Assembly: GCF_000427685.1 (NCBI RefSeq)
Contig: NZ_KE386573.1
Coordinates: 1-64,000 of the forward strand
Source: Haloplanus natans DSM 17983
Lineage (GTDB): Archaea; Halobacteriota; Halobacteria; Halobacteriales; Haloferacaceae
Direction: 5' to 3'
Length of the DNA: 64,000 nt
The notes under the pieces are model-generated. The model was not told the DNA's origin. It saw nothing but the letters and a program-made list of their open reading frames with translations, and ran no database searches. The translations under genes were made by a program, and so were the position numbers. This document shows positions 59,033 through 64,000 of the stretch, in pieces. Numbering within the stretch: the first letter of the stretch is position 1; the number at the start of each line of letters is the position of its first letter.

Positions 59033-59509
59033 GTGACCGATAGCGACCCCTCACCCGCCCGCGTCGTCGCCGACGCCGACGTTCTCGCGGCGGACCTCCT
59101 CGTCGGCGGCCCTGCCCGCGCGGCACTGGATCACGTCCGCGAGCACTCGTGGGTCACGCTCGTCGCCAGCGACCCCCTCCTCGACGACGCCGTGGCCGTC
59201 GTCGAGACCCTCGGCGACGCCGACCTGGCGCGGGACTGGCGCACCCGGATCGAGCGGGCGTGTGAACTGGTGTCCCATCCCGCCGAGGACCATCCGGCGC
59301 TCGCGAGCGCCTACCGCGGCGGCGCGATGCACCTGCTGACCCTCGACGACTCGCTGCTGTCGGCGTCGGCGGGCGCCGCCCTCCGGGGACGCGTCGAGAC
59401 CAGCCCTCGCCATCCGCGCGCGTTCGCGACGCTGTTCGACGCCGCGAGCCTCCATCGCGAGGTGGTGGGCAGCGAGTATCCCGGGCCGGACCGAGACCCA
59501 CGTGGGTAG
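59033..59509 (+). CDS. PIN-like domain protein (haloarchaeal)
   Basis: The 158-residue protein starts with GTG (MTDSDPSPARVVADADVLAADLL). It follows a PIN-like layout: Asp in VVADADVLAADLLVG, Asp in ASDPLLDDAVAVVE, Asp/Glu residues mid-protein and MHLLTLDDSLLSASAG (final Asp pair). Metal-dependent nuclease activity is possible. No antitoxin is adjacent, so it may be a housekeeping nuclease rather than a toxin. Confidence 0.72.
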   Translation: MTDSDPSPARVVADADVLAADLLVGGPARAALDHVREHSWVTLVASDPLLDDAVAVVETLGDADLARDWRTRIERACELVSHPAEDHPALASAYRGGAMHLLTLDDSLLSASAGAALRGRVETSPRHPRAFATLFDAASLHREVVGSEYPGPDRDPRG

Positions 59510-59559
59510 GCGTCGAACACGGGAGCGCCGTGCGAGCCGTGTCGAGTCGGGTCGCGGCG

Positions 59560-60189
59560 CTACCGCGTCGCGTACCACTCCGCGAACTTCCCGAGCGCGC
59601 GGCCGCGATGGGAGACGGCGTTCTTTTTGACCGGTCCCATCTCCGCGAACGTCGTCCCCTCGTGTTCGAACACCGGATCGTAGCCGAACCCGGCGTCGCC
59701 ACGCGGGTTGACGAGGCGCCCGCGGACGACGCCCTCGAAGAGTTTGACGGGGAGTGTGGCGTCGTCGTCGTCCTCGTCGACGGCCGCGGCGGCGGCCCGG
59801 TCGCCCCGGTCGATGGGGTCGGGGCTGGCGTCGAAGGAGTCGCCGTCACAGTAGGCGAGCACGCAGCGGAAGGCGGCGCGTGCCGGGTCGGGATCGGCAA
59901 CATCGCGGGCGAGCGCGCTCACCCGTTCGATGCCCAGTTTCTCCTCGGCGTACGCGGTGTACGGCCCGGGGAAGCCGTCGAGACCGTCGACGAACAGGCC
60001 GGCGTCGTCGACGAGAACGGGTTCGCCGGCGTGGCGGTAGGCCTCGCGGGCGCCGCGGGCGGCGATCGGGTCGAGCGTCGGCGCCTGAATCTCGGTGTAG
60101 TCGAAATCGAGCTGTGAGACCGAGCCGTCGGCGAGATACTCCTCGGCCTCGCGCACCTTCCCGGCGTTGGTCGTGACGTAGCGAAGCAT
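59560..60189 (-). CDS. rdgB: XTP/dITP diphosphatase (RdgB/HAM1)
   Basis: The 209-residue protein matches the Ham1/RdgB family, which removes dITP and XTP to protect DNA. It begins MLRYVTTNAGKVREAEEYL (substrate-binding SxNxxK-type loop as TTNAGK). It has VLVDDAGLFVDGLDGFPGPYT near 65, a family hallmark, and DAGFGYDPVFEHEGTTFAEM near 165, then SHRGRALGKF. The start at 60189 is set by the family N-terminus. It is divergent from aIF2-gamma. Confidence 0.93.
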   Translation of the reverse strand: MLRYVTTNAGKVREAEEYLADGSVSQLDFDYTEIQAPTLDPIAARGAREAYRHAGEPVLVDDAGLFVDGLDGFPGPYTAYAEEKLGIERVSALARDVADPDPARAAFRCVLAYCDGDSFDASPDPIDRGDRAAAAAVDEDDDDATLPVKLFEGVVRGRLVNPRGDAGFGYDPVFEHEGTTFAEMGPVKKNAVSHRGRALGKFAEWYATR

Positions 60190-60305
60190 AGCGGGCGTGG
60201 GGCCGGTCGGGGCAAAGAGGCGTCGGTACCGGTCCCCGCTCTGTGCGTCGGCAAACAGCAAGTTTATCACCGCCAGGGGGCGAAAATCCTCCAAGATTAC
60301 TCTCA

Positions 60306-61538
60306 ATGGCGACGGAAACACACCAGCAACCGGAGGTGAACATCGGCCTCGTCGGCCACGTCGATCACGGAAAGACGACGCTGGTCCAGGCTCTCAGTGG
60401 GTCGTGGACCGACCAGCACTCCGAGGAGATGAAACGCGGTATCTCCATCCGACTCGGGTACGCGGACGCGACCTTCCGCAAGTGCCCCGGCGTCGAGGAA
60501 CCGGAGGCGTTCACCGTCGACGAGACCTGCCCCGACGGCTCCGAGAGCGACGTACTCCGGACGGTCTCCTTTGTCGACGCGCCGGGTCACGAGACACTGA
60601 TGGCGACGATGCTCTCCGGGGCCGCGCTCATGGACGGCGCGGTGCTGGTCGTGAGCGCGACCGAGGGGGTCCCGCAGGCCCAGACCGAAGAACACCTGAT
60701 GGCACTCGACATCATCGGCGTCGAGAACATCGTCATCGCCCAGAACAAGATCGACCTCGTCGACCGTGACCAGGCGGTCCGGAACTACGAGGGGATCGAG
60801 GAGTTCGTCGAGGGCACCGTCGCCGAGGACGCGCCGATCGTCCCCATCAGCGCCCAACAGGAGGTGAACATGGACCTCCTCATCGCCGCCATCGAGGAAG
60901 AGATTCCGACGCCGAAGCGCGACGAGGGCGAGGCGGCCCGGATGTTCGCCGCCCGCAGTTTCGACATCAACCGCCCGGGGACGACCTGGCAGGATCTCAA
61001 CGGCGGCGTCGTCGGCGGGAGTCTCGTCGACGGCACGCTGGAGGTCGGCGACGAACTCGAACTCCGTCCCGGCCGCGAGGTCGAGGAGGGTGGCCAGACC
61101 GAGTGGCGCCCGATCACGACCGAGGTGCGATCGCTCCAGGCCGGCGGCCGGTCGGTCGAGGTGGCCAGCCCCGGCGGGTTGCTCGGCGTCGGCACCGGTC
61201 TCGATCCGTCGCTCACGAAAGGCGACGCGCTGGCGGGGCAGGTCGCCGGCGACCCCGGGACGCTCCCGCCGACCTACGAGTCCTTCGAGATGGACGTGGA
61301 ACTCCTCGACCGCGTCGTCGGTGAGGAAGAAGAAGAGATCGAGGAGATTTCGACGGGTGAGCCGCTGATGCTCACTGTCGGTACCGCGACGACGGTCGGT
61401 GCGGTGACCAGCGCGCGCGCCGGCGAGTGCGAAGTATCGCTCAAACGCCCGGTCTGTGCGGAGTCGGGCGACCAGATAGCCATCAACCGCCGTGTCGGCG
61501 CGCGCTGGCGACTCATCGGTATCGGCACGCTCAAGTGA
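60306..61538 (+). CDS. eif2g: Translation initiation factor aIF-2 subunit gamma
   Basis: The 410-residue GTPase delivers initiator Met-tRNA to the small ribosomal subunit as part of the aIF2 trimer. G domain: G1 GHVDHGKTT at residue 17, G2 [11 protein letters not shown]3 DAPGHE near 98 and G4 NKID near 150. Two beta-barrels follow, with [20 protein letters not shown] in domain 2. The zinc-knuckle region retains only two Cys (KCPGVEEP...DETCPDG). The downstream PIN gene begins within its stop codon (GTGA). Confidence 0.96.
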   Translation: MATETHQQPEVNIGLVGHVDHGKTTLVQALSGSWTDQHSEEMKRGISIRLGYADATFRKCPGVEEPEAFTVDETCPDGSESDVLRTVSFVDAPGHETLMATMLSGAALMDGAVLVVSATEGVPQAQTEEHLMALDIIGVENIVIAQNKIDLVDRDQAVRNYEGIEEFVEGTVAEDAPIVPISAQQEVNMDLLIAAIEEEIPTPKRDEGEAARMFAARSFDINRPGTTWQDLNGGVVGGSLVDGTLEVGDELELRPGREVEEGGQTEWRPITTEVRSLQAGGRSVEVASPGGLLGVGTGLDPSLTKGDALAGQVAGDPGTLPPTYESFEMDVELLDRVVGEEEEEIEEISTGEPLMLTVGTATTVGAVTSARAGECEVSLKRPVCAESGDQIAINRRVGARWRLIGIGTLK

Positions 61539-61921
61539 CAGAACCACCCGTCGCAATGGACACCAGCGCGCTCATGATGCCGGTCGAATGCGACGTGCGG
61601 CTGTTCGACGAACTCGACCGCCTCCTCGGCGACTGCGAGTTCGTGACGCCGGCCGCCGTGATCGCCGAACTGGAGTCCCTGGCGACGGGTGCGGGTGCTG
61701 AGGCCACCGCAGCGAGCGTGGGCCGGGACCTCGCCGAGCGATGCCGTGTGGTTGAGACCGACGCGTCGTACGCCGACGACGCCCTCGTCGAACTCGCCGA
61801 GGGCGGCGAGTGTGCGTGCGTCGTGACGAACGACCGTCCCCTTCGGGACCGACTGCTCGAACGCGGCGTTCGGGTAATCGGTTTAAGGGGTCGGAACACA
61901 CTGAACATAACACAACCTTAG
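61535..61921 (+). CDS. PIN-domain protein linked to translation cluster
   Basis: The 128-residue protein starts with GTG overlapping the aIF2-gamma stop (GTGA). PIN motifs are [13 protein letters not shown] (Asp), [11 protein letters not shown] (Glu), [29 protein letters not shown] (Asp pair) and a closing GLRGRNTL. Its fixed place between aIF2-gamma and rpoE suggests a housekeeping RNA-processing nuclease, perhaps like VapC9/Fcf1-type PIN proteins, rather than a toxin. Confidence 0.88.
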   Translation: MTEPPVAMDTSALMMPVECDVRLFDELDRLLGDCEFVTPAAVIAELESLATGAGAEATAASVGRDLAERCRVVETDASYADDALVELAEGGECACVVTNDRPLRDRLLERGVRVIGLRGRNTLNITQP

Positions 61922-61922
61922 C

Positions 61923-62495
61923 ATGTACAAACGGGTACGACTCAAGGACACGGTCGAAGTGCCGCCCAGGCACCTCGCCGACGTGACGCCCGAGCGGGTG
62001 AAGCGCCTGCTCCAAGACAAGCTCGAAGGACGGATGGACGAGGAGGTGGGGAGCGTCGTGAGTGTCATCGAAGTCCACGACATCGGTGACGGCGCGGTGT
62101 TGCCCAACCGACCCGGCGTCTACTACGAGGCCGATTTCGACGCCATCACCTTCGATCCACAGATGCAGGAGGTCGTCGACGGGACGGTCGTCGAAGTCGT
62201 GGAGTTCGGTGCCTTCGTCGGGATCGGTCCCGTCGACGGCCTGCTCCACGTCTCTCAGATCTCCGATGAATATCTCGCCTACGATGGCGAGAACCAGCAG
62301 CTCGCCTCGACGCAGACGAACCGGACCCTCGGCGTCGGCGACGAGATTCGGGTGCGCATCGTCACCAAGAGCGTCGACGAGCGCAACCCCCGTGACAGCA
62401 AGATCGGGTTGACGGCCAAACAGCCCGGGCTTGGCAAGCACGGCTGGCTCGAAGAGGAACGCCAGAAACGCGAGGCGCAGATGGAGGGTAACTGA
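61923..62495 (+). CDS. rpoE1: DNA-directed RNA polymerase subunit E' (Rpo7)
   Basis: The 190-residue protein is the Rpb7 homologue of the polymerase stalk. It begins MYKRVRLKDTVEVPPRHLAD in the RNP-like tip domain, and the S1 RNA-binding domain starts near 80 with GTVVEVVEFGAFVGIGPVDG. Haloarchaeal forms carry a charged C-terminus as here (EEERQKREAQMEGN). It overlaps the start of spt4 by one base in a tight operon. Confidence 0.96.
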   Translation: MYKRVRLKDTVEVPPRHLADVTPERVKRLLQDKLEGRMDEEVGSVVSVIEVHDIGDGAVLPNRPGVYYEADFDAITFDPQMQEVVDGTVVEVVEFGAFVGIGPVDGLLHVSQISDEYLAYDGENQQLASTQTNRTLGVGDEIRVRIVTKSVDERNPRDSKIGLTAKQPGLGKHGWLEEERQKREAQMEGN

Positions 62496-62692
62496 TGGCC
62501 GAGGACCGCCTCGCCTGCCGTGAGTGTCACTTCATCAACGATCCCGACACGCAGACGTGTGCGAACTGCGGATCGTCGAGCCTCACGGAGGACTGGGCGG
62601 GCTACGTCATCATCACCCACCCCGAACGCTCGGCGGTCGCCGAGGAGATGAACGTCTCCGCGCCGGGCGGCTACGCACTCAAGGTCCGCTGA
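62495..62692 (+). CDS. spt4: Transcription elongation factor Spt4 (RpoE'')
   Basis: The 65-residue zinc protein has two CxxC pairs (CRECHFI and CANCGSS) and the Spt4 core SSLTEDWAGYVIITHPERS. It pairs with Spt5/NusG to aid RNA polymerase processivity. Its ATG overlaps the rpoE stop (TGATG), and the dephospho-CoA kinase gene follows after two bases. Confidence 0.95.
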   Translation: MAEDRLACRECHFINDPDTQTCANCGSSSLTEDWAGYVIITHPERSAVAEEMNVSAPGGYALKVR

Positions 62693-62694
62693 CC

Positions 62695-63222
62695 GTGCTG
62701 GAACTCCCCGACGACCTGCGGGGAGCCTTCAAAGACCCGCTGGGTCCCGTCTTCACCGATCCGGAGACGCTTCTGGCGGCCGACGACGCCGGCACCCCGC
62801 TCGTCGCCGTCGGCGACGTGGTCACGGCCCACCTCCGCGACGCCGGTCACCCGCCAGACGTGGCGGTGATCGACGGGAAGACCGAGCGCCACGCCGTCGA
62901 CGACTCCATCGGACGCTCGCTTCCCCACCCCGACATCGAGGTGACGAACCCGCCGGCCACTCTCTCCCGCGCGCTTCTCGATGCGCTCGTCGAGGCGCTT
63001 GCCCGTGACGCCCCGACGACTATCGGCGTCGACGGCGAGGAGGATCTGGCGGCGCTGCCGGCCATCCTCGCGACGCCACTCGGCGGCTGTGTCGTCTACG
63101 GCCAGCCCGGCGAGGGAATGGTGCTCGTGCCCGTGACCGCCGAAACGCGAACGCTCGCTCGCGACTTGCTCTCGCGGATGGCCGGCGACGTCGATGCCGC
63201 GCTCGCCGGTCTCGACGGCTGA
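62695..63222 (+). CDS. GTP-dependent dephospho-CoA kinase (DUF359)
   Basis: The 175-residue protein starts with GTG (MLELPDDLRGAFKDPLGPVF). It matches the archaeal DUF359 family, which makes coenzyme A from dephospho-CoA using GTP: VGDVVTAHLRDAG near 40, VIDGKTERHAV near 60, EVTNPPATLS near 82, IGVDGEEDLAALP near 107 and VVYGQPGEGMVLV near 135. It sits in the translation/transcription operon with two bases between it and spt4. Confidence 0.93.
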   Translation: MLELPDDLRGAFKDPLGPVFTDPETLLAADDAGTPLVAVGDVVTAHLRDAGHPPDVAVIDGKTERHAVDDSIGRSLPHPDIEVTNPPATLSRALLDALVEALARDAPTTIGVDGEEDLAALPAILATPLGGCVVYGQPGEGMVLVPVTAETRTLARDLLSRMAGDVDAALAGLDG

Positions 63223-63299
63223 TCGGCCGCTGTGAACGCCTCGCCGACCGCTTCGTAATCCTTTTGTCCAGTTCGGGACCACGTATGGGTAACTGAACG

Positions 63300-63626
63300 A
63301 TGGATATCGACATCATCGAGGAAGACGAGAACCCCATGTTGCATCGAACGGACGTGCGTTTCGAGATCACTCACGAGGAGGCGACGCCCTCGCGCCTCTC
63401 CGTCCGCGACAGCCTCGCGGCCAAGCTGAACAAGGACTCCGCCGAAGTGGTCGTTCACAAACTCGACACGAAGTTCGGGATGCGAAAGACCGTCGGCTAC
63501 GCCAAAGTGTACGAAAGCCCGGACCACGCCCGCGACGTGGAACAGGAGCATATGCTCGACCGGAACAAGATCAGTCCGGACGGCGAGGACGCCGACGAGG
63601 CCGACGCGGAAGCCGAAGAAGCGTAA
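63300..63626 (+). CDS. rps24e: 30S ribosomal protein S24e
   Basis: The 108-residue protein begins MDIDIIEEDENPMLHRTDVRFEITHEEATPSRLSVRDSL and contains DTKFGMRKTVGYAKVYES, the S24e signature. The C-terminus is a haloarchaeal acidic tail. A TATA-like ccttttgt sits about 35 nt upstream. kae1 begins only six bases after the stop, with no rps27ae gene between them. Confidence 0.95.
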   Translation: MDIDIIEEDENPMLHRTDVRFEITHEEATPSRLSVRDSLAAKLNKDSAEVVVHKLDTKFGMRKTVGYAKVYESPDHARDVEQEHMLDRNKISPDGEDADEADAEAEEA

Positions 63627-63632
63627 CGCTGG

Positions 63633-64000
63633 ATGCGCATTCTCGGCATCGAGGGCACCGCGTGGGCGGCAAGTGCCGCCGTCTTCGACTACGACCCCGA
63701 CGACCCCGCGCCCCTCGACGCCGACCCACCGGTTATCGAAACCGACGCCTACCAGCCACGTAGCGGCGGCATTCACCCGCGCGAGGCCGCCGAACACATG
63801 GGCGAGGCCATCCCCACGGTGATCGAATCGGCGCTCGACGCCGCCGACGGCCCCATCGACGCCGTCGCCTTCTCTCGTGGACCGGGACTCGGCCCCTGCC
63901 TGCGTATCGTCGGCACCGCCGCCCGCGCCCTCGCGGGCAGCCTCGACGTACCCCTGATCGGCGTCAACCACATGGTCGCCCACCTCGAAATCGGGCGATA
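63633..64000 (+). CDS. kae1: KEOPS Kae1 tRNA threonylcarbamoyladenosine synthase (5' part)
   Basis: The first 122 residues are present and the gene runs off the window. MRILGIEGTAWAASAAVFDY is the Kae1 start, and GGIHPREAAEHMGEAIPTVI and SRGPGLGPCLRIVGTAARAL follow. NHMVAHLE supplies the two metal-binding His residues. Kae1 makes t6A37 in ANN-decoding tRNAs within KEOPS. In haloarchaea it is usually fused to the Bud32 kinase; the C-terminal part is outside the window, so the fusion cannot be checked. Confidence 0.95.
   Translation, partial: MRILGIEGTAWAASAAVFDYDPDDPAPLDADPPVIETDAYQPRSGGIHPREAAEHMGEAIPTVIESALDAADGPIDAVAFSRGPGLGPCLRIVGTAARALAGSLDVPLIGVNHMVAHLEIGR

Noticed and set aside
61535-61921. 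The PIN gene after aIF2-gamma as a toxin
   Set aside because: It has no antitoxin partner and sits start-to-stop inside a conserved translation/transcription operon, so a housekeeping role is more likely.

Overview
The window is chromosomal DNA of a haloarchaeon (class Halobacteria, close to the Haloplanus/Halorubrum/Haloferax grade). The reasons are a high GC content with strong G/C third-position bias, very acidic proteins, leaderless genes with TATA boxes 25-30 nt upstream, GTG starts, an S-layer glycoprotein with a PGF-CTERM tail, cytosolic haloarchaeal transducers, F420 and tetrahydromethanopterin-type genes, archaeal aIF2-gamma, RpoE/Spt4 and KEOPS Kae1.

Layout. 0.2-2.4 kb: tRNA-Cys followed by accessory genes (a nucleotidyltransferase pair and a SWIM protein) and a PIN-domain relic. 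2.4-6 kb: a zinc acylase/carboxypeptidase, a small protein and an ABC exporter. 6-10.3 kb: a frameshifted LOV histidine kinase, a zinc alcohol dehydrogenase and a soluble chemotaxis transducer. 10.3-15 kb: a dUTPase/dCTP deaminase relic, an AAA ATPase, a Na+/H+-antiporter/TrkA fusion and an MBL hydrolase. 15-25.9 kb: housekeeping genes (serS, tsr3, a Nog1-type GTPase, engB, formyl-THF cyclo-ligase, a D-2-hydroxyacid dehydrogenase). 26-32 kb: NUDIX-eIF2B, a phosphodiesterase, cofE, an aldo/keto reductase and mer. 32-39.4 kb: mutL-mutS and an APC permease/UspA pair. 39.5-49.8 kb: an S2P protease, PitA/HemQ, an acetyltransferase, a PQQ-type sugar dehydrogenase, an Nmad3-like protein, a protease-dead M48 homologue, tRNA-Gly and nadE. 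49.9-52.6 kb: tRNA-Thr with two downstream copies of its 3' end enclosing two toxin-antitoxin modules and two tiny membrane proteins. 53-56 kb: the S-layer glycoprotein gene, split by a frameshift. 56.5-60.2 kb: a lipoprotein, Hsp20, a membrane protein, a PIN-like protein and rdgB. 60.3-64 kb: the aIF2-gamma / PIN / rpoE / spt4 / dephospho-CoA kinase / rps24e / kae1 information-processing cluster.

The most striking pattern is a dispersed palindromic element, 86 bp when intact and present in about ten copies, with termini TGATACGG...CCGTATGA. In seven copies beside intact genes, and in one beside a relic, the terminal TGA is exactly the in-frame stop codon of the adjacent reading frame. The other two copies border decayed PIN-domain gene fragments. 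I do not recognise this family as described. It could be a stop-codon-targeting mobile element or a mobile 3'-end/terminator module.

Three tRNA genes show signs of use as integration sites: strong for Thr and Gly, weak for Cys. Two large genes (csg and the LOV kinase) carry single frameshifts that could be sequence errors or real lesions.
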